Shown piece after piece: positions 7,795 through 15,930 of a DNA stretch of 64,000 nt (its first letter is position 1; each line of letters opens with the position of its first letter). The position numbers were made by a program, and so were the translations under genes. A model generated the notes under the pieces. It searched no databases, was not told the DNA's origin, and was given only the letters and a program-made list of their open reading frames with translations. Origin of the DNA: Haloferax prahovense DSM 18310 (GTDB lineage: Archaea > Halobacteriota > Halobacteria > Halobacteriales > Haloferacaceae); the NCBI RefSeq assembly GCF_000336815.1, contig NZ_AOLG01000011.1, positions 1 to 64,000 of the forward strand, written 5' to 3'.

Positions 7795-8640
7795 GTGAAA
7801 CTCGCAGGGCTCTCGCTCGAACCCGGAGAGCGGTTGAGCGGGTCGGAACTCCGGTCCCGATTCGACCGCGGAATGACGGGCCGCGGCATCGAAATCTGTT
7901 ACGACGACGACGACCAGCGGTATCTCCGCCTCTTTTCGAGCGACACCGGACCGTACGGCGACGACGTGACCGGCGGCCAGTTCACGTACATCGGAGAGGG
8001 GCGGACCGGCGACCAGACGCTCACCGGTGGCAACAAGTTCCTCGCGCGGGCCAAACACCATCCGTTACCGATATTTTTCTTCCATCGAGGGTCGGCCGGG
8101 GCTGACTGGGAGTACCAGGGTCAGGTCGAAGTCGTCGACTACGCGCACGGCCCGTTCGAGGGAGACGACAGGGACGTCTACCGATTCGTGCTCCGCCGCC
8201 GTCACGAAAGGCGAGAGCGGATCGACGAGGAAGAAGCCGCGGCCGACCTCGCGCCCGCGGAACGCACCGAGACGACGCGAAGCCGAATCATTCGAAACAC
8301 GGCGCTTGCGACCGAGTTGAAAGAGCGGTACTCTCACACGTGCCAGGTCTGTGGAGAGCGTCGCCGTCGAGGTGTCCACGACGGCTACGCGGAGGCGCAC
8401 CATCTCAAACCGCTCGGGCGACCCCACGACGGCCCGGACGTCGAGGCGAATCTCCTCGTTCTCTGTCCGGACCACCACGCTGACTTCGACTACGGAATGA
8501 TAGCCGTCGACCCCGAGACGTACACCATCGCCCACGCCTACGAACGCGAGTTGGACGGCACCTCGCTTTCGGTCCGCGAGGACCACGGCCTCGACGCCGA
8601 CTTTCTCGACTACCACAATCGGACCGTGGCGTCGTTTTAG
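7795..8640 (+). CDS. SRA-like/HNH endonuclease (McrA-type, possible type IV restriction)
   Basis: 281-residue predicted DNA endonuclease with a GTG start. Residues about 25-135 resemble the YDG/SRA-type fold that reads modified bases (GQFTYIGEGRTGDQ, GNKFLARA, then WEYQGQVEVVDY). Residues 178-232 are an HNH nuclease with a structural zinc site: Cys183, Cys186, His202-His203, Asn219, Cys224, His227-His228. This domain pair is the layout of type IV enzymes such as ScoMcrA and TagI that cut methylated or phosphorothioated DNA. No methyltransferase lies nearby, consistent with a solitary modification-dependent enzyme. The specificity is inference. Confidence 0.85.
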   Translation: MKLAGLSLEPGERLSGSELRSRFDRGMTGRGIEICYDDDDQRYLRLFSSDTGPYGDDVTGGQFTYIGEGRTGDQTLTGGNKFLARAKHHPLPIFFFHRGSAGADWEYQGQVEVVDYAHGPFEGDDRDVYRFVLRRRHERRERIDEEEAAADLAPAERTETTRSRIIRNTALATELKERYSHTCQVCGERRRRGVHDGYAEAHHLKPLGRPHDGPDVEANLLVLCPDHHADFDYGMIAVDPETYTIAHAYERELDGTSLSVREDHGLDADFLDYHNRTVASF

Positions 8641-8649
8641 ACCGACCGA

Positions 8650-8949
8650 CTACTCGATTTTGAACACGGCCTCTTCGATGCCCTCGCTTCGACACTCCGG
8701 GCACCGCGAGGGGTAGTTCACGGGGTCGTCGAAGGCGCTGAAGCCGCAGTGTTTGCACTCCGGCGGCGCGACGAGGAACTGCTCGCCGTCCGCTCCGTGG
8801 ACTGTTTGGGCGACGTGCTGGAGGTGGCCGTACACCGACGACACCGAGACGCCGACGCTCGCCGAAAGCTCGGAGGCCGTCGCGGGGTCGTCGCGGAGGG
8901 CGTCGGCGATGCGCTGGCGGGCCGTCGTGTCGGACTCCCGGACTGTCAT
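8650..8949 (-). CDS. Predicted transcription regulator, HTH plus zinc ribbon
   Basis: 99-residue protein. Residues 1-50 form a winged helix-turn-helix (RQRIADALRDDPATASELS, then VSVSSVYGHLQHVAQ). Residues 60-99 carry a rubredoxin-like zinc ribbon with CKHC and CPEC knuckles. It matches the small archaeal regulators of the COG3357 type; target genes are unknown. It converges with the HNH nuclease gene, nine bases apart, and is divergent from the sugar nucleotidyltransferase. Confidence 0.85.
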   Translation of the reverse strand: MTVRESDTTARQRIADALRDDPATASELSASVGVSVSSVYGHLQHVAQTVHGADGEQFLVAPPECKHCGFSAFDDPVNYPSRCPECRSEGIEEAVFKIE

Positions 8950-9063
8950 ATCGCTCGATTGGGAGTCGAAGGGAAAATCCCTTGCGCCGCCTTCCGCCCG
9001 GAAGTGTCAGAAAGATAGAGAGGATGCAAAAAGGCCTTGTCCACGTGGTGGGATTTGGGGGAT

Positions 9064-10032
9064 ATGAAGGCAGTCGTCCTTGCCGGTGGGTACGCAACGC
9101 GTCTGTGGCCGATTACCAAACACCGACCCAAGATGTTCTTACCCGTCGGTGACCAGACGGTCATCGACACCATCTTCGAAGACCTGGAAGCCGACGACCG
9201 GGTCTCTGAGGTGTTCGTGAGCACGAACGAGCGCTTCGCCGGCGCATTCGAGGAGTACATCGACGAATCGCCGTTCGAAAAGCCGACGCTGTCGGTCGAA
9301 GACACCAGCGAGGAAGACGAGAAGTTCGGCGTCGTGGGCGCGCTCGCCCAGCTCATCGACCGCGAGGAGGTCGAAGAGGACCTCGTCGTCATCGCGGGCG
9401 ACAACCTCATCAGCTTCGACGTGGGCGACTTCGTGGACTTCTTCTACGAGAAAAACGAGCCGTGTCTCGCCGCCTACGACGTGGGCGACAAGGAGCGCGC
9501 GAAGTCCTACGGCCTCGTCGAACTCGACGGCGACCGCGTCATCAACTTCCAGGAGAAGCCCGAAGACCCCAAGAGCACGCTCGTCTCCATCGCCTGCTAC
9601 GCCTTCCCGGCGGACGACCTGCCCAAGTTCGACGAGTATCTCTCCGGCGACAACAACCCCGACGAGCCCGGCTGGTTCATGCAGTGGCTCCAGCAGAACG
9701 GCGACGTGTTCGCCTACACGTTCGACGGCGCGTGGTTCGACATCGGCACGCCCCAGAGCTACCTCGACGCCGTGGCGTGGTACCTCGGCGGCGAAAACTT
9801 CGTCCACGAGTCGGCGACGCTCACGAACACCGAGGTCGGCACCAACGTCCACGTGATGGCCAACGCGGTGGTCGAAGACTCCGTGCTCGAAGAGTCCGTG
9901 GTCTTCCCCGGCGCGGTCATCCGAAACGCGGAGCTGAAGAACTCCATCGTCGACGAGGAGACTCACATCGAGAGCCTCGACCTCTCGAACGCCCTCATCG
10001 GGGCGCACTCGCGGCTGACGAACGGCCAGTAA
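9064..10032 (+). CDS. Sugar-1-phosphate nucleotidyltransferase
   Basis: 322-residue enzyme condensing NTP with a sugar 1-phosphate. The N-terminal signature LAGGYATRLWPITKHRPKMF is the nucleotide-binding loop of the RmlA/UDP-glucose pyrophosphorylase family. FDGAWFDIGTPQSYLDA near residue 225 is the metal/sugar site, and the last 70 residues hold left-handed beta-helix repeats (TNTEVGTNVHVMANAVVEDS). The start is the ATG at 9064, preceded by a G-rich ribosome-binding site; a TTG at 9037 extends the frame but lies at the TATA region. It probably feeds protein N-glycosylation or exopolysaccharide synthesis; the exact sugar is unknown. Confidence 0.88.
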   Translation: MKAVVLAGGYATRLWPITKHRPKMFLPVGDQTVIDTIFEDLEADDRVSEVFVSTNERFAGAFEEYIDESPFEKPTLSVEDTSEEDEKFGVVGALAQLIDREEVEEDLVVIAGDNLISFDVGDFVDFFYEKNEPCLAAYDVGDKERAKSYGLVELDGDRVINFQEKPEDPKSTLVSIACYAFPADDLPKFDEYLSGDNNPDEPGWFMQWLQQNGDVFAYTFDGAWFDIGTPQSYLDAVAWYLGGENFVHESATLTNTEVGTNVHVMANAVVEDSVLEESVVFPGAVIRNAELKNSIVDEETHIESLDLSNALIGAHSRLTNGQ

Positions 10033-10065
10033 CGCGGTCCGAACTGCAACCGCGGACGCTCTTTC

Positions 10066-10776
10066 TTAGCCGAGATACGCGTCGGTGATGTGGAGCCTGC
10101 CGCGAGTCCCCTCCCACTCCGTCTCGTACTCCAGTTCGATGGGGCGGTCCATGTGCGGACCGTCGGTGACGAGCGTCTCGAACTCGCCGCCCTCGCCGAG
10201 GATGTGGACGCCGTACTGCTCGTTGAGCGCCTCCAGTTCGTCGAGCGCGTCGGCGTCGAGCGTCCGGCCGAGCCACGACTCGTCGAGACCGTGGGCCGCG
10301 ACCTGGATGATGGTGATTTCGAAGCCCGCCTCAAGCATGGCGTCGCCGAGTTCGCGGGGCTCTTCCTGCCACAGCGGGGCGAACAGGTCGATTTCGAGGC
10401 GGTCGCACATCGCCTGAATCCGGTTGGTCTGGAACTCGCTTTCGATGGCTCCGGCGGTGACGCCCGCGAGGTCGATGTCGGACTGGAGGTCCGACAGCGC
10501 CGCTTCGAGGGGTTCGAGTTCGGCGTCGCCCTGCGCGCTGGAGTCGGCGGCGTCGGTCGCTTCGAGGTCGCCGGGGTGGACCTCGACGAGTTCGATACCG
10601 GTGCTTTCGGCGGCGAGCGCGGCGAGGTCGGTCGCCGGCACGTGGTACATGTACGAGTCGTCGCTCGGATGGACGGTCAGAAGACGGGTGACGTTCAGAC
10701 CCTCCTCGAGCGCGCGGTAGAGCGCCCACGAGGAGTCCTTCCCGCCCGAAAAGAGGCTGACCCACTCGGCTGTCAT
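10066..10776 (-). CDS. dph6: Diphthine-ammonia ligase (Dph6-like PP-loop ATPase)
   Basis: 236-residue enzyme completing diphthamide on elongation factor 2 by ATP-dependent amidation of diphthine. The PP-loop SLFSGGKDSSWALYRA is at residues 8-23, and the C-terminal GVHILGEGGEFETLVTDGP is the hallmark of the Dph6/MJ0570 family. It is the last of three consecutive minus-strand genes for SGGKDS- or TGGKDS-type ATP pyrophosphatases. A gap of 72 bases separates it from the upstream one. Confidence 0.9.
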   Translation of the reverse strand: MTAEWVSLFSGGKDSSWALYRALEEGLNVTRLLTVHPSDDSYMYHVPATDLAALAAESTGIELVEVHPGDLEATDAADSSAQGDAELEPLEAALSDLQSDIDLAGVTAGAIESEFQTNRIQAMCDRLEIDLFAPLWQEEPRELGDAMLEAGFEITIIQVAAHGLDESWLGRTLDADALDELEALNEQYGVHILGEGGEFETLVTDGPHMDRPIELEYETEWEGTRGRLHITDAYLG

Positions 10777-10848
10777 GGAGGCGATAGCGTGTTGGGGGAG
10801 ATAGGCGCTACGGTGTGGACGCCGCGGACTCGTTTCGAGCAGCTCGCA

Positions 10849-11802
10849 TTACATGTAACCCAAGTCGCGAAGCCGACCCATCAGGTCCTCTTTGTCCTGC
10901 GCGCGCCCCTCGCGCTCCGCGCTCGCGCCGAGGTCCTGCACCCACGCGGGCCGGTCGTCGGACTTCGCGGAGCCGGATTCGGTGCCGAGCGAGCGGTAGC
11001 CCTCGAAGTACTTCGGCGAGACGGGGAGGTCGGCGGGTTCGACGCCCTCGGGGAGGTCGTCGAGAGCGGCGGGGACGTGGCCCGCGGGATAGCCCTCGAC
11101 CGAGTCGGGGACGATGTAGTTCCAGAACGCCGCCCACACGTCGGCCTCCTCGAACTGGAGGATGGAGTGGACGCGGTCGTGCGGCGGGTACTTCTCGGAG
11201 TCGTGACGGGGGCTGAAGAACGTCTCGTCGGCGCGGGCTTCCTGTTCGTCCCACCGGACGCCCGAGAAGACGCCGTCGAAGCCGCGGTCTTCGAGCGTGT
11301 CGTTGAGCGCGACGGTCTTCAGCAGGTGGTTGCCCTCGAAGGTGTCGGCGTCGAGGACGATGGTCTCGCCCTCGTAGCCGAGGCGGGCGAGTTCGCGGCG
11401 GGTGTCGTCGTCGAGGTCCGAGAGGGGAATCTCGTCGCCGGGCGACGCGCCGAGTCGCGCGAAGTCCTCGTTACGGGCGACGACGAGGTCGAGGCCCCAT
11501 CGGTCGGCCCACTCGCGGACGAACGCCTCGGTCTCGTCGAAGTGCTCGAAGTGGTCGATAAAGACGACGGGCGGGACGGGAACGCCCATGTCGGCGGCGA
11601 CCTCGCGAACGACGTAGAGGACGAGCGTGGAGTCCTTGCCGCCGGTCCACATGACGGCCGGGCGCTCGTACTGTTCGAGGGCGGTCGCGGTCACCGCGGC
11701 CGCTTTCTGGAGTTTGTCTTCGAGCGTCGGGTAGTCGGCGGCGGTCTGGTCTCGGCCGTCGGCGTAGTCGAGGTCGAGATAGTCGGGGAACGCGAGGCTC
11801 AT
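10849..11802 (-). CDS. PAPS-reductase/CysD-like PP-loop ATPase, paralogue 1
   Basis: 317-residue protein of the phosphoadenosine phosphosulfate reductase/adenylyltransferase superfamily. The PP-loop AVMWTGGKDSTLVLY is near residues 49-63; later motifs include GVFSGVRWDEQEARADE and FFSPRHDSEKYPPHDRVHSI. The C terminus ends in GRAQDKEDLMGRLRDLGYM, nearly identical to the neighbour at 11937. It resembles haloarchaeal proteins annotated as PAPS reductase or sulfate adenylyltransferase subunit 2, but I see no CysN or sulfite reductase partner here, so its role in sulfur assimilation or another adenylation is uncertain. Confidence 0.8.
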   Translation of the reverse strand: MSLAFPDYLDLDYADGRDQTAADYPTLEDKLQKAAAVTATALEQYERPAVMWTGGKDSTLVLYVVREVAADMGVPVPPVVFIDHFEHFDETEAFVREWADRWGLDLVVARNEDFARLGASPGDEIPLSDLDDDTRRELARLGYEGETIVLDADTFEGNHLLKTVALNDTLEDRGFDGVFSGVRWDEQEARADETFFSPRHDSEKYPPHDRVHSILQFEEADVWAAFWNYIVPDSVEGYPAGHVPAALDDLPEGVEPADLPVSPKYFEGYRSLGTESGSAKSDDRPAWVQDLGASAEREGRAQDKEDLMGRLRDLGYM

Positions 11803-11936
11803 GCCACAGATGTCGCTCGCTGAGGATATCCCTGTTTCCGCTGCGAGACAGTCGCAGTCGCAGTCACTCTCTGCAGTCGGCGTCGGGGAGCCAGCGTCGA
11901 AAAAGAACGTCTCGTCGGGTTAGCCGTCGACCGACT

Positions 11937-12914
11937 TCACATGTAGCCGAGGTCGCGCAGGCGCTCCATCAGGTCCTCTTTGTCCTGTGCGCGGCCCGCG
12001 CGCTCGGTCGTGTTCTCCATGTCCTGCAGCCACGCCGGTTCCTCGGCGGACTTGTCGGTCGAGACCTCGCTGCCGAGACTCCGGAAGCCGGCGAAGTACT
12101 TCGGCGAGACGGGCACGTCCTCCTGCGTGACGCCCTCGGGGAGGTCGGTGTCGCTCGTGGGGACGTAGCCGTCTTCGGGGTAGTTCTCGACGGTGTCCGG
12201 GACCGCGAAGTACCAGAAGGCGTCCCAGACGGCGCTCTCTTCGAACTGGAGGATGGGTTGGATGCGGTCGTGCGGCGGGTAGATGTCGGGGTTGTGACGG
12301 GGGCTGAAGAACGTCTCGTCGGCGCGGGCTTCCTGTTCGTCCCAGCGGACGCCGGAGATGACGCCGTCGATGTCGTACTCCTCGAGGGTGTCGTTGAGCG
12401 CGACGGTCTTCAGCAGGTGGTTGCCGACGTAGGTGTCGAGCAGGAAGGGGAAGGTGTCCTCTTCGTACTCGAGGATGTTGCGGATGTGGTGCTGGTTGTG
12501 CTCGGAGAGTTCCGAGACGGGGATGTCGTCGCCGGGTTCGAGGCCGTTCTCGTCGACGTACGCGCCGACGTCCTCGTTACGGGCCCAGATGACGTCGAGG
12601 TCCCACTCGTCGGCCCAGTGCTTGACGAAGTCCATGATCTCGTCGAAGTGCTGGTAGTGGTCGATGAAGACCGCCGGCGGGACTTCGAGGTCGTAGCGCT
12701 CTGCGACCTCCTTGATGAAGTAGAGCGTGAGCGTCGAGTCCTTGCCACCAGTCCACATCACGGCCGGGTTCTCGTACTGCTCGAGTCCCTGCTTCGTGAC
12801 CTCGATGGCCTTCTCGATTTTGTCCTCGATACTCGGGTAGTCCTCCGGCGTCTCACCTTCGCCGTCGGTGTAGTCGACGTCGAGGTAGTCCGGGAAGGAT
12901 TCGGCTTCCGACAT
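11937..12914 (-). CDS. PAPS-reductase/CysD-like PP-loop ATPase, paralogue 2
   Basis: 325-residue paralogue of the gene at 10849, alike along its whole length: PP-loop AVMWTGGKDSTLTLYF, shared GNHLLKTVALNDTLEE, shared ISGVRWDEQEARADETFFSP and a matching C terminus. The main difference is an insertion around residues 125-160 rich in Asp, Glu and His. The pair is a tandem duplication whose copies have clearly diverged, so they probably differ in substrate. A palindrome lies five bases before the ATG at 12914. Function is assigned only to the superfamily. Confidence 0.8.
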   Translation of the reverse strand: MSEAESFPDYLDVDYTDGEGETPEDYPSIEDKIEKAIEVTKQGLEQYENPAVMWTGGKDSTLTLYFIKEVAERYDLEVPPAVFIDHYQHFDEIMDFVKHWADEWDLDVIWARNEDVGAYVDENGLEPGDDIPVSELSEHNQHHIRNILEYEEDTFPFLLDTYVGNHLLKTVALNDTLEEYDIDGVISGVRWDEQEARADETFFSPRHNPDIYPPHDRIQPILQFEESAVWDAFWYFAVPDTVENYPEDGYVPTSDTDLPEGVTQEDVPVSPKYFAGFRSLGSEVSTDKSAEEPAWLQDMENTTERAGRAQDKEDLMERLRDLGYM

Positions 12915-12918
12915 GATG

Positions 12919-12928
12919 TGTAATTACA
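12919..12928. promoter_or_regulatory. 10-base palindrome before paralogue 2
   Basis: TGTAATTACA, a perfect palindrome, lies directly upstream of the ATG at 12914, followed by a further TAATTA at 12931-12936. A TATA-like stretch (minus strand CATTTACA) is near 12946-12953. Placement between core promoter and start codon would suit a repressor site; this is inference. Confidence 0.4.
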
Positions 12929-12981
12929 TCTAATTAGGCGGTGTAAATGCTTTTTGCCCGAGGAAGAGTGTGGCGCGTGAT

Positions 12982-13026
12982 ACCGCCGAACACGATTTGG
13001 GCCGCTGACTCACGTGGCTCGGCGGT
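12982..13026. terminator. Inverted repeat downstream of the 13052 gene
   Basis: ACCGCCGA (12982-12989) pairs exactly with TCGGCGGT (13019-13026), with a loop that can fold again. It lies 26 bases beyond the stop of the minus-strand gene at 13052 and before the promoter of the next, so a 3' end or terminator structure is plausible. There is no T tract. Confidence 0.35.
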
Positions 13027-13051
13027 GACAGGATGAGAAGATACGACGCGT

Positions 13052-13618
13052 TTAGGAGATGAACTTGTTGTCGCGCCAGTTGATGCCGCTGTCCGAGGAA
13101 CCGTTCTGCTGTGGGTTCTCGACGACTTCGACGGAGGCGGCACGCACCTCGCCTTCGACGATGCGCGTCGCCTGCAGTTCGTCGCTTTCCTCGGTGATAG
13201 CGGTCAGCGTCCCCTTCTCCGAGAGCATCGCAATCTCGCGGAGGACGAGGAACATCGGGTACTGGAGCGCCGTGTTCTGGAGCACGGTTTCGAGGTCGCC
13301 CTTGAAGCAGGCGAACTCGACGAGTTCGGAGGGAATCTCCTCTTCTTCTTCATCTCCCCAGTTGGGCGCGCCCGCGCGGGGCGGCTCTTCCTCGTAGACG
13401 CGGTTTTCCGTCACGCTCGCTTTCAACTGGGCCGTCGGCGTGTACTTGCTGAGGTTGTCGTCGGCGGAGACGGCTTTGATGATGAGGGTGTTGTTTCGGC
13501 GGGTGATGTCTACGTTCTCGACCTCAGGCGGAAGTTCTGGGTCGTTTTCGAAGTAGTCCATCACGTCTTCGAGTGGCAGTTCCAACGTCGAATGGAGTCG
13601 ATATACGCGGCCTGACAT
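13052..13618 (-). CDS. Conserved haloarchaeal protein (DUF7110-like)
   Basis: 188-residue acidic soluble protein. It opens with RVYRLHSTLELPLEDVMDYF, contains the conserved TPTAQLKASVTENRVYEEE, an acidic linker, and ends with SGINWRDNKFIS. I recall this as a haloarchaea-specific family (DUF7110), without known function. It is monocistronic: hairpin-like sequence on the 3' side and a TATA-like GGCCATATAAGCC (minus strand) near 13693-13705, which would give a leader of roughly 50 bases. Confidence 0.8.
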   Translation of the reverse strand: MSGRVYRLHSTLELPLEDVMDYFENDPELPPEVENVDITRRNNTLIIKAVSADDNLSKYTPTAQLKASVTENRVYEEEPPRAGAPNWGDEEEEEIPSELVEFACFKGDLETVLQNTALQYPMFLVLREIAMLSEKGTLTAITEESDELQATRIVEGEVRAASVEVVENPQQNGSSDSGINWRDNKFIS

Positions 13619-13786
13619 TGTTGGCTTCGGTATCGACGAGAGCCACGGTGCGGGCGCACCCGGATGGCGATACCTGTGTGCATGTACGAGTTCGAGGCTT
13701 ATATGGCCTCCCCTTCTCGTTAGGCGACAGATAAGAAGTCGGCGTCGGGCCGCAGTCCGGCGGTCTGCCGGGGTCGCTTCCGGCGG

Positions 13787-14131
13787 TCAGTTCGCGCCGG
13801 TCAGCGTCGCTTCGAGTTCGCCGCGCTCGTCGAGCTCTTCGAGGATGTCGCTGCCGCCGACGAACTCGCCGTCGACGAACGTCTGGGGGATGGTCTCCCA
13901 GTCGCTTTTCTCCTTGAGCGCCTCGCGGTAGTGCGGGAGCGCGGGCAGCACGTCGACGGTCTCGAACTCGTCGACGTACTGGGAGATGAGGTCGACCGCC
14001 TTCGCGGAGTAGCCGCACTGCGGCATCAGGCGGTTACCCTTCATGAACAGGACGACGCGGTTGTCCGCGACGGCTTCGTCGACGCGGGACTGTACTTCCT
14101 CTGGGTCCAAGCTCTCCGGTTGGAACGTCAT
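13787..14131 (-). CDS. Monothiol glutaredoxin
   Basis: 114-residue thioredoxin-fold protein of the Grx4/GrxD type. The active site PQCGYS places the single cysteine at residue 39; CGFS is the common form, so Phe is replaced by Tyr. The cis-proline segment SDWETIPQTFVDGEFVGGSD matches the glutathione-binding face of these proteins. They usually carry Fe-S clusters; haloarchaea use gamma-glutamylcysteine, so the thiol cofactor may differ. The ATG at 14131 starts at the conserved N terminus; an in-frame extension to 14158 seems unnecessary. Confidence 0.9.
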   Translation of the reverse strand: MTFQPESLDPEEVQSRVDEAVADNRVVLFMKGNRLMPQCGYSAKAVDLISQYVDEFETVDVLPALPHYREALKEKSDWETIPQTFVDGEFVGGSDILEELDERGELEATLTGAN

Positions 14132-14227
14132 GCGCCCAGATAACCGCCGGGCGGACAAAGGAGTTGCGTCGCCGGTGGGTTCGGTCCGCAGGGCCGACTC
14201 CGACTGCGCGGCGGCCCGTGCTGGGCG

Positions 14228-14860
14228 TTACTGCTCGCCGACGCGGACGACGTTGATGAGCGAGTGAACCGGGACGCCGTCTATCTCTTCGACGCCCTGC
14301 TTGTCGACGATGACCACGCACGCGAGGGGTTCGCCGCCCTCGGAGCGGATGGCGTCGATAGTCTCGCGGAGGGTCGTACCGCTCGTCACCGTGTCGTCGA
14401 CGATGAAGCAGTTCCGTCCCTCGACGGGGGCGAAGTTCCGGGAGAAGCCGCCGCCGAGGTCCTCGATGTCGCCTTCGTCCCACTGGTGTTTCGCGGGCGA
14501 GTAGGCGGCGAGGGTGGTTTCGAGTTCGCGCGAGACCGAGGTTGCGAGCGGGACGCCCGCTTTCTCGATACCGACGGTCACGTCGGCCTCGCCGTTCGTC
14601 TCCATGAGCAGGTCGGCGAGCGCGCGCCCGACGTAGGTGAGGCGCTTGCCGCCGCTCCCGATGGCGTTCCAATCGACGTGGATGTCGTCGGGGCCGTCGG
14701 GCTCTACCTGGGGCTCGGGTTCGGTCGCCGCACCGCTCCGTTCGACCAGCCAGCTTGCGGTCTCGCGGGAGACGTTCAACTCGTCGGCAATCTCGCCCTT
14801 CGAGAGGCCACGGTCCGCGAGCTCCGCCGCGCTGGCGATGAGGTCGTCGACGTTCTTCAT
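14228..14860 (-). CDS. gfcR: GfcR, PRTase-type transcription activator of sugar catabolism
   Basis: 210-residue protein with an N-terminal helix-turn-helix (LSKGEIADELNVSRETASWLVE) joined to an orotate phosphoribosyltransferase-like domain (NCFIVDDTVTSGTTLRETID is the PRPP loop). In Haloferax volcanii the protein of this architecture next to gdh is GfcR, an activator of glucose and fructose degradation genes; older annotation called it a PyrE-like protein. Its ATG overlaps the gdh stop (ATGA), so the two are translationally coupled. Assignment rests on architecture and context. Confidence 0.88.
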   Translation of the reverse strand: MKNVDDLIASAAELADRGLSKGEIADELNVSRETASWLVERSGAATEPEPQVEPDGPDDIHVDWNAIGSGGKRLTYVGRALADLLMETNGEADVTVGIEKAGVPLATSVSRELETTLAAYSPAKHQWDEGDIEDLGGGFSRNFAPVEGRNCFIVDDTVTSGTTLRETIDAIRSEGGEPLACVVIVDKQGVEEIDGVPVHSLINVVRVGEQ

Positions 14861-15930
14861 ACAGTACCGAATTCGATGGCCGTTTTTATAGTGGTGTCGT
14901 CGTCTTCGAATGCTGCTTCGAACTCCGAAAGCGGGTGGACGCCGGTGACGAGGTCGCGGAGGAACCACCGCGGAAGCTTAGTGAACGTCACGGTCGCGGC
15001 CTCGAAGTGCTTGACGTGGGAGTTGACGCTGCCGACGAGCGCCTTGTTGTGGAGGACCATCTCGCGGTGGAACGCGCCGGCGTCGACTTCGAACTCCCAG
15101 TCGCTCGGCACGCCGAGGAGTGCGGCGACGCCGTTCGGCGCGAGCGCCTGGACCGACTGGATGGCGTGTTTGGGGAACCCGGTCGCCTCGTAGATGAAGT
15201 CCATGTGCTCGTGTGCGCCCGGAATCTCCTCGACCGAGGTCTCGCGGGAGTCGACGTAGGTCGCGCCGAGCTTTTCGATGATGTCGATAGTCGGGTCGGG
15301 TCGGTCGCGCCGACCGAGGCAGTAGAGGTCCTCGTAGCCCTTGTCGTCGGCGTTCAGCATGGCGAGCGTCAGGAGCCCGAGGCTCCCGTTGCCGAGGACG
15401 AGCGCCGACGAGGGGTTCCAGTCGAACGCGGAGCGGCTCGCGTAGGCGTGCTCGCGGGCCTTCTCGGTGATGGAGATGGGCTCGATGAGGAAGCCGAGTT
15501 CGGCCTGCGAGCGCGGGATGCGGACGAGGTAGTCCGACGGGCTGGTGAAGTACTCGGACATGAACCCGTGTGCGCCGACGATGCCGCGCTCGGCGTACAT
15601 CCCGTCGGGAGCCATGTCGGGTTGGTCCTTCTCGAAGTACTCGTTCGTCCCCGACGCCGGCGGGCGGCGGACCGTCGGCACGACGATGTCGCCTTCCTCC
15701 AGTTCGGTGTCGTTCGGGTCGACGACGATGCCGACCGCCTCGTGGCCGAGCACGAGGTGGTCTTCGCCCTCGGGGAACCCCCCGTGGCCGCCGGCGATGA
15801 CCTCGTGGTCCGTCCCGTCCACGCCGACCCGAAGCGTTCGGACGAGCGCCTCCCCGACGTCGGGTTCCGGTCGCGGCTTCTCGATGACGACCGGTTTGTC
15901 TTCCCCGCGCTTGACGGCGATTGCTTTCAT
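14857..15930 (-). CDS. gdh: Glucose 1-dehydrogenase, zinc-dependent
   Basis: 357-residue medium-chain alcohol-dehydrogenase-type enzyme oxidising glucose to gluconolactone with NAD(P)+, first step of the semiphosphorylative Entner-Doudoroff pathway. The length equals that of the characterised Haloferax mediterranei enzyme. Visible are the zinc-site segment LRVGVDGTDHEVIAGGHGGF, GHEAVGIVVD, and the coenzyme loop LVLGNGSLGLLTLAML. The catalytic-zinc Cys is replaced by Asp (VGVDGTDHE), as reported for the Haloferax enzyme. The ATG at 15930 is preceded by an AT-rich promoter; the open frame farther upstream is fortuitous. Confidence 0.93.
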   Translation of the reverse strand: MKAIAVKRGEDKPVVIEKPRPEPDVGEALVRTLRVGVDGTDHEVIAGGHGGFPEGEDHLVLGHEAVGIVVDPNDTELEEGDIVVPTVRRPPASGTNEYFEKDQPDMAPDGMYAERGIVGAHGFMSEYFTSPSDYLVRIPRSQAELGFLIEPISITEKAREHAYASRSAFDWNPSSALVLGNGSLGLLTLAMLNADDKGYEDLYCLGRRDRPDPTIDIIEKLGATYVDSRETSVEEIPGAHEHMDFIYEATGFPKHAIQSVQALAPNGVAALLGVPSDWEFEVDAGAFHREMVLHNKALVGSVNSHVKHFEAATVTFTKLPRWFLRDLVTGVHPLSEFEAAFEDDDTTIKTAIEFGTV

